Assembly: GCF_050947335.1 (NCBI RefSeq)
Contig: NW_027474206.1
Coordinates: forward strand, 1 to 64,000
DNA: 64,000 nt
Source: Megachile rotundata
Lineage: Eukaryota > Arthropoda > Insecta > Hymenoptera > Megachilidae
Direction: 5' to 3'
Position numbers and translations under genes: made by a program. The notes under the pieces are model-generated. The model was given only the letters and a program-made list of their open reading frames with translations, did no database searches and was not told where the DNA came from. Shown here piece by piece: positions 31,011 through 46,330 of this stretch; position 1 is the first letter of the stretch; every line of letters begins with the position of its first letter.

Positions 31011-34000
31011 TAATAAGAGTAATGGGTATAGTGATTGTCGTTCTATCGATCATATAAGCATAATATGGCTAATAATATGAGTTAGATTGATAATAATAAG
31101 AGTAATGGGTATAGTAATTGTCGTTCTATCGATCATATAAGTATAATATGGCTAATAATATGAGTTAGATTGATAATAATAAGAGTAATGAGTATAGTAA
31201 TTGTCGTTCTATCGATCACATAAGCATAATATGGCTAATAATATGAGTTAGATTGATAATAATAAGAGCAATATTTATAGTAATTGTCGTTCTATCGATC
31301 ACATATGCATAATATGGCTAGTAATATGAGTTAGATTGATAATATTAAGAGTAATAAGTATAGTATTTGTCGGTCTATCGATCATATAAGCATAATATGG
31401 CTAATAATATGAGTTATATTGATAATAATAAGAGAAATGAGTATAGTAATTGTCGTTCTATTGATCATGTCTGCATAATATGGTTAATAATATGAGTTAG
31501 ATTGATAATAGTGAGTGTAATAAGTATAGGAATTGTCGTTCTGTCGATCATGTAAGCATAATATGGCTAATAATATGAGTTAGATTGATAATAATAATAG
31601 TAATGAGTATAGTAATTGTCGTTCTATCGATCATATAAGCACAATATGGCTAATAATATGAGTTAGATTGATAATAATAAGAGTAATGAGTATAGTAATT
31701 GTCGTTCTATCGATCATATAAGCATAATATGGCTAACAATATGAGTTAGATTGATAATAATAAGAGTAATGAGTATAGAAATTGTAGATCTATCGATCAT
31801 ATCTGCATAATATGGTTAATAATATGAGTTATGTTTGATAATATTAAGATTAATAAGTATATTATTTGTCGGTCTAGCGATCATATAAGCATAATATGGC
31901 TATTAATATCAGTTATATTGATAATAATAAGAGTAATACGTATAGTGATTGTCGTTCTATCGATCACATAAGCATAATATGGCTAATAATATGAGTTAGA
32001 TTGATAATAATAAGAGCAATATTTATAGTAATTGTCGTTCTATCGATCACATATGCATAATATGGCTAGTAATATGAGTTAGATTGATAATATTAAGAGT
32101 AATAAGTATAGTATTTGTCGGTCTATCGATCATATAAGCATAATGTGGCTAATAATATGAGTTATATTGATAATAATAAGAGTAATAAGTATAGTAATTG
32201 TCGTTCTATCGATCGCATAATCACAATATGGCTAATAATATGAGTTAGATTGGTAATAATAAGAGAAATGAGTATAGTAATTGTCGTTCTATTGATCATG
32301 TCTGCATAATATGGTTAATAATATGAGTTAGATTGATAATAGTGAGTGTAATAAGTATAGGAATTGTCGTTCTGTCGATCATGTAAGCATAATATGGCTA
32401 ATAATATGAGTTAGATTGATAATAATAAGAGTAATGGGTATAGTAATTGTCGTTCTATCGATCATATAAGCATAATATGGCTAATAATATGAGTTAGATT
32501 GATAATAATAAGAGTAATGAGTATAGTAATTGTCGTTCTATCGATAATATCTGCATAATATGGTTAATAATATGAGTTAGACTGATAATAATAAGAGTAA
32601 TGAGTATAGTAATTGTCGTTCTATTGATCATGTCTGCATAATATGGTTAATAATATGAGTTAGATTGATAATTGTGAGTGTAATAAGTATAGGAGTTGTC
32701 GTTCTGTCGATCATATAAGCATAATATGGCTAATAATATGAGTTAGATTGATAACAATAAGAGTAATGAGTATAGTAATTGTAGTTCTATCAATCCTATG
32801 TGCATAATATGGTTAAGAATATGAGTTAGATTTATAATAATAAGAGTAATAAGTATAGTAATTGTAGTTCTATCGATCATATAAGCATAATATGGCTAAT
32901 AATATGAGTTAGATTGATAATAATGAGAGTAATAAGTATAGTAATTGTCGTTCTATCGATCACATAAGCATAATATGGCTAATAATATGAGTTAGATTGA
33001 TAATAATAAGAGGAATAAGTATAGTAATTGTCGTTCTATCGATCATATAAGCATAATATGGCTAATAATTTGAGTTAAATTGATAATAATAAGAGTAATG
33101 AGTATAGAAATTGTAGTTCAATCGACCATACAAGTATAATATGGCTAATAATATGAGTTAGATTGATAATAATAAGAGAAATGAGTATAGTAATTGTCGG
33201 TCTATCGATCATATAAGCATAATATGGCTAATAATATGAGTTATATTGATAATAATAAGAGTAATAAGTGTAGTAATTGTCGTTCTATCGATCACATAAG
33301 CATAATATGCGTAATAATATGAGTTAGATTGATAATAATAAGAGTAATGAGTATAGTAATTGTAGTTCTATCAATCCTATGTGCATAATATGGATAAGAA
33401 TATGAGTTAGATTTATAATAATAAGAGTAATAAGCATAGTAATTGTAGTTCTATCGATCATATAAGCATAATATGGCTAATAATATGAGTTAGATTGATA
33501 ATAATGAGAGTAATAAGTATAGTAATTGTCGTTCTATCGATCACATAAGCATAATATGGCTAATAATATGAGTTAGATTGATAATAATAAGAGGAATAAG
33601 TATAGTAATTGTCGTTCTATCGATCATATAAGCATAATATGGCTAATAATATGAGTTAGATTGATAATAATAAGAGTAATGGGTATAGTAATTGTCGTTC
33701 TATCGATCATATAAGCATAATATGGCTAATAATATGAGTTAGATTGATAATAATAAGAGTAATGGGTATAGTAATTGTCGTTCTATCGATCATATAAGCA
33801 TAATATGGCTAATAATATGAGTTAGATTGATAATAATAAGAGTAATGAGTATAGGAATTGTAGTTCTATCAATCCTATGTGCATAATATGGTTAAGAATA
33901 TGAGATAGATTTATAATAATAAGAGTAATAAGTATAGTAATTGTAGTTCTATCGATCATATAAGCATAATATGGCTGATAATATGAGTTAGATTGATAAT

Positions 34001-37000
34001 ATTAAGAGTAATAAGTATAGTGATTGTCGTCCTATCGATCACATAAACACAATATGGCTAATAATATGAGTTAGATTGATAATAATAAGAGGAATAAGTA
34101 TAGTAATTGTCGTTCTATCGATCATATAAGCATAATATGGCTAATAATATGAGTTAGATTGATAATAATGAGAGTAATAAGTATAGTAATTTTCGTTCTA
34201 TCGATCACATAAGCATAATGTGGCTAATAATATGAGTTAGATTGATAATAATAAGAGGAATAAGTATAGTAATTGTCGTTCTATCGATCATATAAGCATA
34301 ATATGACTAATATTATGAGTTAGATTGATAACAATAAGAGTAATGAGTATAGTAAATGTTCTATCGATCATATAAGCATAATATGGCTAATAATATGAGT
34401 TAGATTGATAATAATAAGAGCAATATTTATAGTAATTGTCGTTCTATCGATCACATATGCATAATATGGCTAGTAATATGAGTTAGATTGATAATATTAA
34501 GAGTAATAAGTATAGTATTTGTCGGTCTATCGATCATATAAGCATAACATGGCTAATAATATGAGTTATATTGATAATAATAAGAGTAATATGTATAGTA
34601 ATTGTCGTTCTATCGATCGCATAATCACAATATGGCTAATAATATGAGTTAGATTGATAATAATAAGAGTAATGGGTATAGTAATTGCCGTTCTATCGGT
34701 CATATAAGCATAATATGGCTAATAATATGAGTTAGATTGATAATAATAAGAGAAATGAGTATAGTAATTGTCGGTCTATCGATCATATAAGCATAATATG
34801 GCTAATAATATGAGTTATATTGATAATAATAAGAGTAATAAGTGTAGTAATTGTAGTTCTATCGATCACATAAGCATAATATGCGTAATAATATGAGTTA
34901 GATTGATAATAATAAGAGTAATGAGTATAGTAATTGTAGTTCTATCAATCCTATGTGCATAATATGGATAAGAATATGAGTTAGATTTATAATAATAAGA
35001 GTAATAAGTATAGTAATTGTAGTTCTATCGATCATATAAGCATAATATGGCTAATAATATGAGTTAGATTGATAATAATGAGAGTAATAAGTATAGTAAT
35101 TGTCGTTCTATCGATCACATAAGCATAATATGGCTAATAATATGAGTTAGATTGATAATAATAAGAGGAATAAGTATAGTAATTGTCGTTCTATCGATCA
35201 TATAAGCATAATATGGCTAATAATATGAGTTAGATTGATAATATTAAGAGTAATAAGTATAGTATTTGTCGGTCTATCGATCATATAAGCATAATATGGC
35301 TAATAATATGAGTTAGATTGATAATAATAAGAGTAATGAGTATAGTAATTGTCGTTCTATCGATCATATAAGCATAATATGGCTAACAATATGAGTTAGA
35401 TTGATAATAATAAGAGTAATGAGTATAGAAATTGTAGTTCTATCGATCATATCTGCATAATATGGTTAATAATATGAGTTAGACTGATAATAATAAGAGT
35501 AATGAGTATAGTAATTGTCGTTCTATTGATCATGTCTGCATAATATTGTTAATAATATGAGTTAGATTGATAATTGTGAGTGTAATAAGTATAGGAGTTG
35601 TCGTTCTGTCGATCATATAAGCATAATATGGCTAATAATATGAGTTAGATTGATAACAATAAGAGTAATGAGTATAGTAATTGTAGTTCTATCAATCCTA
35701 TGTGCATAATATGGTTAAGAATATGAGTTAGATTTATAATAATAAGAGTAATAAGTATAGTAATTGTAGTTCTATCGATCATATAAGCATAATATGGCTA
35801 ATAATATGAGTTAGATTGATAATAATGAGAGTAATAAGTATAGTAATTGTCGTTCTATCGATCACATAAGCATAATATGGCTAATAATATGAGTTAGATT
35901 GATAATAATAAGAGGAATAAGTATAGTAATTGTCGTTCTATCGATCATATAAGCATAATATGGCTAATAATTTGAGTTAAATTGATAATAATAAGAGTAA
36001 TGAGTATAGAAATTGTAGTTCAATCGACCATACAAGTATAATATGGCTAATAATATGAGTTAGATTGATAATAATAAGAGAAATGAGTATAGTAATTGTC
36101 GGTCTATCGATCATATAAGCATAATATGGCTAATAATATGAGTTATATTGATAATAATAAGAGTAATAAGTGTAGTAATTGTCGTTCTATCGATCACATA
36201 AGCATAATATGCGTAATAATATGAGTTAGATTGATAATAATAAGAGTAATGAGTATAGTAATTGTAGTTCTATCAATCCTATGTGCATAATATGGTTAAG
36301 AATATGAGATAGATTTATAATAATAAGAGTAATAAGTATAGTAATTGTAGTTCTATCGATCATATAAGCATAATATGGCTGATAATATGAGTTAGATTGA
36401 TAATATTAAGAGTAATAAGTATAGTGATTGTCGTCCTATCGATCACATAAACACAATATGGCTAATAATATGAGTTAGATTGATAATAATAAGAGGAATA
36501 AGTATAGTAATTGTCGTTCTATCGATCATATAAGCATAATATGGCTAATAATATGAGTTAGATTGATAATAATGAGAGTAATAAGTATAGTAATTTTCGT
36601 TCTATCGATCACATAAGCATAATGTGGCTAATAATATGAGTTAGATTGATAATAATAAGAGGAATAAGTATAGTAATTGTCGTTCTATCGATCATATAAG
36701 CATAATATGGCTAATAATATGAGTTAGATTGATAATAATAAGAGGAATAAGTATAGTAATTGTCGTTCTATCGATCATATAAGCATAATATGGCTAATAA
36801 TATGAGTTAGATTGATAATATTAAGAGTAATAAGTATAGTATTTGTCGGTCTATCGATCATATAAGCATAATATGGCTAATAATATGAGTTAGATTGATA
36901 ATAATAAGAGTAATGAGTATAGTAATTGTCGTTCTATCGATCATATAAGCATAATATGGCTAACAATATGAGTTAGATTGATAATAATAAGAGTAATGAG

Positions 37001-37859
37001 TATAGAAATTGTAGTTCTATCGATCATATCTGCATAATATGGTTAATAATATGAGTTAGACTGATAATAATAAGAGTAATGAGTATAGTAATTGTCGTTC
37101 TATTGATCATGTCTGCATAATATTGTTAATAATATGAGTTAGATTGATAATTGTGAGTGTAATAAGTATAGGAGTTGTCGTTCTGTCGATCATATAAGCA
37201 TAATATGGCTAATAATATGAGTTAGATTGATAACAATAAGAGTAATGAGTATAGTAATTGTAGTTCTATCAATCCTATGTGCATAATATGGTTAAGAATA
37301 TGAGTTAGATTTATAATAATAAGAGTAATAAGTATAGAAATTGTAGTTCAATCGACCATACAAGTATAATATGGCTAATAATATGAGTTAGATTGATAAT
37401 AATAAGAGAAATGAGTATAGTAATTGTCGGTCTATCGATCATATAAGCATAATATGGCTAATAATATGAGTTATATTGATAATAATAAGAGTAATAAGTG
37501 TAGTAATTGTCGTTCTATCGATCACATAAGCATAATATGCGTAATAATATGAGTTAGATTGATAATAATAAGAGTAATGAGTATAGTAATTGTAGTTCTA
37601 TCAATCCTATGTGCATAATATGGATAAGAATATGAGTTAGATTTATAATAATAAGAGTAATAAGCATAGTAATTGTAGTTCTATCGATCATATAAGCCTA
37701 ATATGGCTAATAATATGAGTTAGATTGATAATAATGAGAGTAATAAGTATAGTAATTGTCGTTCTATCGATCACATAAGCATAATATGGCTAATAATATG
37801 AGTTAGATTGATAATAATAAGAGGAATAAGTATAGTAATTGTCGTTCTATCGATCATAT

Positions 37860-40800
37860 AAGCATAATATGGCTAATAATATGAGTTAGATTGATAATAA
37901 TAAGAGTAATGGGTATAGTAATTGTCGTTCTATCGATCATATAAGCATAATATGGCTAATAATATGAGTTAGATTGATAATAATAAGAGTAATGGGTATA
38001 GTAATTGTCGTTCTATCGATCATATAAGCATAATATGGCTAATAATATGAGTTAGATTGATAATAATAAGAGTAATGAGTATAGGAATTGTAGTTCTATC
38101 AATCCTATGTGCATAATATGGTTAAGAATATGAGATAGATTTATAATAATAAGAGTAATAAGTATAGTAATTGTAGTTCTATCGATCATATAAGCATAAT
38201 ATGGCTGATAATATGAGTTAGATTGATAATATTAAGAGTAATAAGTATAGTGATTGTCGTCCTATCGATCACATAAACACAATATGGCTAATAATATGAG
38301 TTAGATTGATAATAATAAGAGGAATAAGTACAGTAATTGTCGTTCTATCGATCATATAAGCATAATATGGCTAATAATATGAGTTAGATTGATAATAATG
38401 AGAGTAATAGGTATAGTAATTTTCGTTCTATCGATCACATAAGCATAATGTGGCTAATAATATGAGTTAGATTGATAATAATAAGAGGAATAAGTATAGT
38501 AATTGTCGTTCTATCGATCATATAAGCATAATATGACTAATATTATGAGTTAGATTGATAACAATAAGAGTAATGAGTATAGTAAATGTCGTTCTATCGA
38601 TCATATAAGCATAATATGGCTAATAATATGAGTTAGATTGATAATAATAAGAGCAATATTTATAGTAATTGTCGTTCTATCGATCACATATGCATAATAT
38701 GGCTAGTAATATGAGTTAGATTGATAATATTAAGAGTAATAAGTATAGTATTTGTCGGTCTATCGATCATATAAGCATAACATGGCTAATAATATGAGTT
38801 ATATTGATAATAATAAGAGTAATATGTATAGTAATTGTCGTTCTATCGATCGCATAATCACAATATGGCTAATAATATGAGTTAGATTAATAATAATAAG
38901 AGTAATGGGTATAGTAATTGCCGTTCTATCGGTCATATAAGCATAATATGGCTAATAATATGAGTTAGATTGATAATAATAAGAGTAATGAGTATAGTAA
39001 TTGTAGTTCTATCAATCCTATGTGCATAATATGGTTAAGAATATGAGTTAGATTTATAATAATAAGAGTAATATGTATAGTAATTGTAGTTCTATCGATC
39101 ATATAAGCATAATATGGCTAATAATATGAGTTAGATTGATAATAATGAGAGTAATAAGTATAGTAATTGTCGTTCTATCGATCACATAAGCATAATATGG
39201 CTAATAATATGAGTTAGATTGATAATAATAAGAGGAATAAGTATAGTAATTGTCGTTCTATCGATCATATAAGCATAATATGGCTAATAATATGAGTTAA
39301 ATTGATAATAATAAGAGTAATGAGTATAGAAATTGTAGTTCAATCGACCATACAAGCATAATATGGCTGATAATATGAGTTAGATTGATAACATTAAGAG
39401 TAATAAGTATAGTGATTGTCGTCCTATCCATCACATAAACACAATATGGCTAATAATATGAGTTAGATTGATAATAATAAGAGTAGTAAGTATAGTAATT
39501 GTCGTTCTATCGATCATATAAGCATAATATGGCTAATAATATGAGTTAGATTGATAATAATAAGAGTAATATGTATAGTAATTGTCGTTCTATCGATCAT
39601 ATAAGCATAATATGGCTAATAATATGAGTTAGATTGATAATAATAAGAGGAATAAGTATAGTAATTGTCGTTCTATCGATCATATAAGCATAATATGGCT
39701 AATAATATGAGTTAGATTGATAATAATAAGAGTAATGGGTATAGTAATTGTCGTTCTATCGATCATATAAGCATAATATGGCTAATAATATGAGTTAGAT
39801 TGATAATAATAAGAGTAATGGGTATAGTAATTGTCGTTCTATCGATCATATAAGCATAATATGGCTAATAATATGAGTTAGATTGATAATAATAAGAGTA
39901 ATGAGTATAGGAATTGTAGTTCTATCAATCCTATGTGCATAATATGGTTAAGAATATGAGATAGATTTATAATAATAAGAGTAATAAGTATAGTAATTGT
40001 AGTTCTATCGATCATATAAGCATAATATGGCTGATAATATGAGTTAGATTGATAATATTAAGAGTAATAAGTATAGTGATTGTCGTCCTATCGATCACAT
40101 AAACACAATATGGCTAATAATATGAGTTAGATTGATAATAATAAGAGGAGTAAGTACAGTAATTGTCGTTCTATCGATCATATAAGCATAATATGGCTAA
40201 TAATATGAGTTAGATTGATAATAATGAGAGTAATAAGTATAGTAATTTTCGTTCTATCGATCACATAAGCATAATGTGGCTAATAATATGAGTTAGATTG
40301 ATAATAATAAGAGGAATAAGTATAGTAATTGTCGTTCTATCGATCATATAAGCATAATATGACTAATATTATGAGTTAGATTGATAACAATAAGAGTAAT
40401 GAGTATAGTAAATGTCGTTCTATCGATCATATAAGCATAATATGGCTAATAATATGAGTTAGATTGATAATAATAAGAGCAATATTTATAGTAATTGTCG
40501 TTCTATCGATCACATATGCATAATATGGCTAGTAATATGAGTTAGATTGATAATATTAAGAGTAATAAGTATAGTATTTGTCGGTCTATCGATCATATAA
40601 GCATAACATGGCTAATAATATGAGTTATATTGATAATAATAAGAGTAATATGTATAGTAATTGTCGTTCTATCGATCGCATAATCACAATATGGCTAATA
40701 ATATGAGTTAGATTAATAATAATAAGAGTAATGGGTATAGTAATTGCCGTTCTATCGGTCATATAAGCATAATATGGCTAATAATATGAGTTAGATTGAT

Positions 40801-43800
40801 AATAATAAGAGTAATGAGTATAGTAATTGTAGTTCTATCAATCCTATGTGCATAATATGGTTAAGAATATGAGTTAGATTTATAATAATAAGAGTAATAT
40901 GTATAGTAATTGTAGTTCTATCGATCATATAAGCATAATATGGCTAATAATATGAGTTAGATTGATAATAATGAGAGTAATAAGTATAGTAATTGTCGTT
41001 CTATCGATCACATAAGCATAATATGGCTAATAATATGAGTTAGATTGATAATAATAAGAGGAATAAGTATAGTAATTGTCGTTCTATCGATCATATAAGC
41101 ATAATATGGCTAATAATATGAGTTAGATTGATAATATTAAGAGTAATAAGTATAGTATTTGTCGGTCTATCGATCATATAAGCATAATATGGCTAATAAT
41201 ATGAGTTAGATTGATAATAATAAGAGTAATGAGTATAGTAATTGTCGTTCTATCGATCATATAAGCATAATATGGCTAACAATATGAGTTAGATTGATAA
41301 TAATAAGAGTAATGAGTATAGAAATTGTAGTTCTATCGATCATATCTGCATAATATGGTTAATAATATGAGTTAGACTGATAATAATAAGAGTAATGAGT
41401 ATAGTAATTGTCGTTCTATTGATCATGTCTGCATAATATTGTTAATAATATGAGTTAGATTGATAATTGTGAGTGTAATAAGTATAGGAGTTGTCGTTCT
41501 GTCGATCATATAAGCATAATATGGCTAATAATATGAGTTAGATTGATAACAATAAGAGTAATGAGTATAGTAATTGTAGTTCTATCAATCCTATGTGCAT
41601 AATATGGTTAAGAATATGAGTTAGATTTATAATAATAAGAGTAATAAGTATAGTAATTGTAGTTCTATCGATCATATAAGCATAATATGGCTGATAATAT
41701 GAGTTAGATTGATAATAATGAGAGTAATAAGTATAGTAATTGTCGTTCTATCGATCACATAAGCATAATATGGCTAATAATATGAGTTAGATTGATAATA
41801 ATAAGAGGAATAAGTATAGTAATTGTCGTTCTATCGATCATATAAGCATAATATGGCTAATAATTTGAGTTAAATTGATAATAATAAGAGTAATGAGTAT
41901 AGAAATTGTAGTTCAATCGACCATACAAGTATAATATGGCTAATAATATGAGTTAGATTGATAATAATAAGAGAAATGAGTATAGTAATTGTCGGTCTAT
42001 CGATCATATAAGCATAATATGGCTAATAATATGAGTTATATTGATAATAATAAGAGTAATAAGTGTAGTAATTGTCGTTCTATCGATCACATAAGCATAA
42101 TATGCGTAATAATATGAGTTAGATTGATAATAATAAGAGTAATGAGTATAGTAATTGTAGTTCTATCAATCCTATGTGCATAATATGGATAAGAATATGA
42201 GTTAGATTTATAATAATAAGAGTAATAAGCATAGTAATTGTAGTTCTATCGATCATATAAGCCTAATATGGCTAATAATATGAGTTAGATTGATAATAAT
42301 GAGAGTAATAAGTATAGTAATTGTCGTTCTATCGATCACATAAGCATAATATGGCTAATAATATGAGTTAGATTGATAATAATAAGAGGAATAAGTATAG
42401 TAATTGTCGTTCTATCGATCATATAAGCATAATATGGCTAATAATATGAGTTAGATTGATAATAATAAGAGTAATGGGTATAGTAATTGTCGTTCTATCG
42501 ATCATATAAGCATAATATGGCTAATAATATGAGTTAGATTGATAATAAGAAGAGTAATGGGTATAGTAATTGTCGTTCTATCGATCATATAAGCATAATA
42601 TGGCTAATAATATGAGTTAGATTGATAATAATAAGAGTAATGAGTATAGGAATTGTAGTTCTATCAATCCTATGTGCATAATATGGTTAAGAATATGAGA
42701 TAGATTTATAATAATAAGAGTAATAAGTATAGTAATTGTAGTTCTATCGATCATATAAGCATAATATGGCTGATAATATGAGTTAGATTGATAATATTAA
42801 GAGTAATAAGTATAGTGATTGTCGTCCTATCGATCACATAAACACAATATGGCTAATAATATGAGTTAGATTGATAATAATAAGAGGAATAAGTACAGTA
42901 ATTGTCGTTCTATCGATCATATAAGCATAATATGGCTAATAATATGAGTTAGATTGATAATAATGAGAGTAATAAGTATAGTAATTTTCGTTCTATCGAT
43001 CACATAAGCATAATGTGGCTAATAATATGAGTTAGATTGATAATAATAAGAGGAATAAGTATAGTAATTGTCGTTCTATCGATCATATAAGCATAATATG
43101 ACTAATATTATGAGTTAGATTGATAACAATAAGAGTAATGAGTATAGTAAATGTCGTTCTATCGATCATATAAGCATAATATGGCTAATAATATGAGTTA
43201 GATTGATAATAATAAGAGCAATATTTATAGTAATTGTCGTTCTATCGATCACATATGCATAATATGGCTAGTAATATGAGTTAGATTGATAATATTAAGA
43301 GTAATAAGTATAGTATTTGTCGGTCAATCGATCATATAAGCATAACATGGCTAATAATATGAGTTATATTGATAATAATAAGAGTAATATGTATAGTAAT
43401 TGTCGTTCTATCGATCGCATAATCACAATATGGCTAATAATATGAGTTAGATTAATAATAATAAGAGTAATGGGTATAGTAATTGCCGTTCTATCGGTCA
43501 TATAAGCATAATATGGCTAATAATATGAGTTAGATTGATAATAATAAGAGTAATGAGTATAGTAATTGTAGTTCTATCAATCCTATGTGCATAATATGGT
43601 TAAGAATATGAGTTAGATTTATAATAATAAGAGTAATATGTATAGTAATTGTAGTTCTATCGATCATATAAGCATAATATGGCTAATAATATGAGTTAGA
43701 TTGATAATAATGAGAGTAATAAGTATAGTAATTGTCGTTCTATCGATCACATAAGCATAATATGGCTAATAATATGAGTTAGATTGATAATAATAAGAGG

Positions 43801-46330
43801 AATAAGTATAGTAATTGTCGTTCTATCGATCATATAAGCATAATATGGCTAATAATATGAGTTAAATTGATAATAATAAGAGTAATGAGTATAGAAATTG
43901 TAGTTCAATCGACCATACAAGCATAATATGGCTGATAATATGAGTTAGATTGATAACATTAAGAGTAATAAGTATAGTGATTGTCGTCCTATCCATCACA
44001 TAAACACAATATGGCTAATAATATGAGTTAGATTGATAATAATAAGAGTAGTAAGTATAGTAATTGTCGTTCTATCGATCATATAAGCATAATATGGCTA
44101 ATAATATGAGTTAAATTGATAATAATAAGAGTAATAAGTATAGTAATTGTAGTTCTATCGATCATATAAGCATAATATGGCTAATAATATGAGTTAGATT
44201 GATAATAATGAGAGTAATAAGTATAGTAATTGTCGTTCTATCGATCACATAAGCATAATATGGCTAATAATATGAGTTAGATTGATAATAATAAGAGGAA
44301 TAAGTATAGTAATTGTCGTTCTATCGATCATATAAGCATAATATGGCTAATAATATGAGTTAGATTGATAATATTAAGAGTAATAAGTATAGTATTTGTC
44401 GGTCTATCGATCATATAAGCATAATATGGCTAATAATATGAGTTAGATTGATAATAATAAGAGTAATATGTATAGTAATTGTCGTTCTATCGATCATATA
44501 AGCATAATATGGCTAATAATATGAGTTAGATTGATAATAATAAGAGGAATAAGTATAGTAATTGTCGTTCTATCGATCATATAAGCATAATATGGCTAAT
44601 AATATGAGTTAGATTGATAATAATAAGAGTAATGGGTATAGTAATTGTCGTTCTATCGATCATATAAGCATAATATGGCTAATAATATGAGTTAGATTGA
44701 TAATAATAAGAGTAATGGGTATAGTAATTGTCGTTCTATCGATCATATAAGCATAATATGGCTAATAATATGAGTTAGATTGATAATAATAAGAGTAATG
44801 AGTATAGGAATTGTAGTTCTATCAATCCTATGTGCATAATATGGTTAAGAATATGAGATAGATTTATAATAATAAGAGTAATAAGTATAGTAATTGTAGT
44901 TCTATCGATCATATAAACATAATATGGCTGATAATATGAGTTAGATTGATAATATTAAGAGTAATAAGTATAGTGATTGTCGTCCTATCGATCACATAAA
45001 CACAATATGGCTAATAATATGAGTTAGATTGATAATAATAAGAGGAATAAGTACAGTAATTGTCGTTCTATCGATCATATAAGCATAATATGGCTAATAA
45101 TATGAGTTAGATTGATAATAATGAGAGTAATAAGTATAGTAATTTTCGTTCTATCGATCACATAAGCATAATGTGGCTAATAATATGAGTTAGATTGATA
45201 ATAATAAGAGGAATAAGTATAGTAATTGTCGTTCTATCGATCATATAAGCATAATATGACTAATATTATGAGTTAGATTGATAACAATAAGAGTAATGAG
45301 TATAGTAAATGTCGTTCTATCGATCATATAAGCATAATATGGCTAATAATATGAGTTAGATTGATAATAATAAGAGCAATATTTATAGTAATTGTCGTTC
45401 TATCGATCACATATGCATAATATGGCTAGTAATATGAGTTAGATTGATAATATTAAGAGTAATAAGTATAGTATTTGTCGGTCTATCGATCATATAAGCA
45501 TAACATGGCTAATAATATGAGTTATATTGATAATAATAAGAGTAATATGTATAGTAATTGTCGTTCTATCGATCGCATAATCACAATATGGCTAATAATA
45601 TGAGTTAGATTAATAATAATAAGAGTAATGGGTATAGTAATTGCCGTTCTATCGGTCATATAAGCATAATATGGCTAATAATATGAGTTAGATTGATAAT
45701 AATAAGAGTAATGAGTATAGTAATTGTAGTTCTATCAATCCTATGTGCATAATATGGTTAAGAATATGAGTTAGATTTATAATAATAAGAGTAATATGTA
45801 TAGTAATTGTAGTTCTATCGATCATATAAGCATAATATGGCTAATAATATGAGTTAGATTGATAATAATGAGAGTAATAAGTATAGTAATTGTCGTTCTA
45901 TCGATCACATAAGCATAATATGGCTAATAATATGAGTTAGATTGATAATAATAAGAGGAATAAGTATAGTAATTGTCGTTCTATCGATCATATAAGCATA
46001 ATATGGCTAATAATATGAGTTAAATTGATAATAATAAGAGTAATGAGTATAGAAATTGTAGTTCAATCGACCATACAAGCATAATATGGCTGATAATATG
46101 AGTTAGATTGATAACATTAAGAGTAATAAGTATAGTGATTGTCGTCCTATCCATCACATAAACACAATATGGCTAATAATATGAGTTAGATTGATAATAA
46201 TAAGAGTAGTAAGTATAGTAATTGTCGTTCTATCGATCATATAAGCATAATATGGCTAATAATATGAGTTAAATTGATAATAATAAGAGTAATAAGTATA
46301 GTAATTGTAGTTCTATCGATCATATAAGCA
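37860..46330 (+). repeat. Region of four dispersed copies of one satellite block
   Basis: The same series of variants occurs four times. The marker ATAGGAATTGTAGTTC is at 38081, 39907, 42646 and 44804, and AATTTTCGTTC (C at 38424, 40250, 42989 and 45147) follows at the same distance each time. Spacings are 1826, 2739 and 2158 bp, which are 22, 33 and 26 monomers. An older relative of the block is at 33851; its spacing to 38081 is 4230 bp, 51 monomers minus the 3 bp lost near 34354. Copies share long stretches but are separated by filler of different length. Confidence 0.7.
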
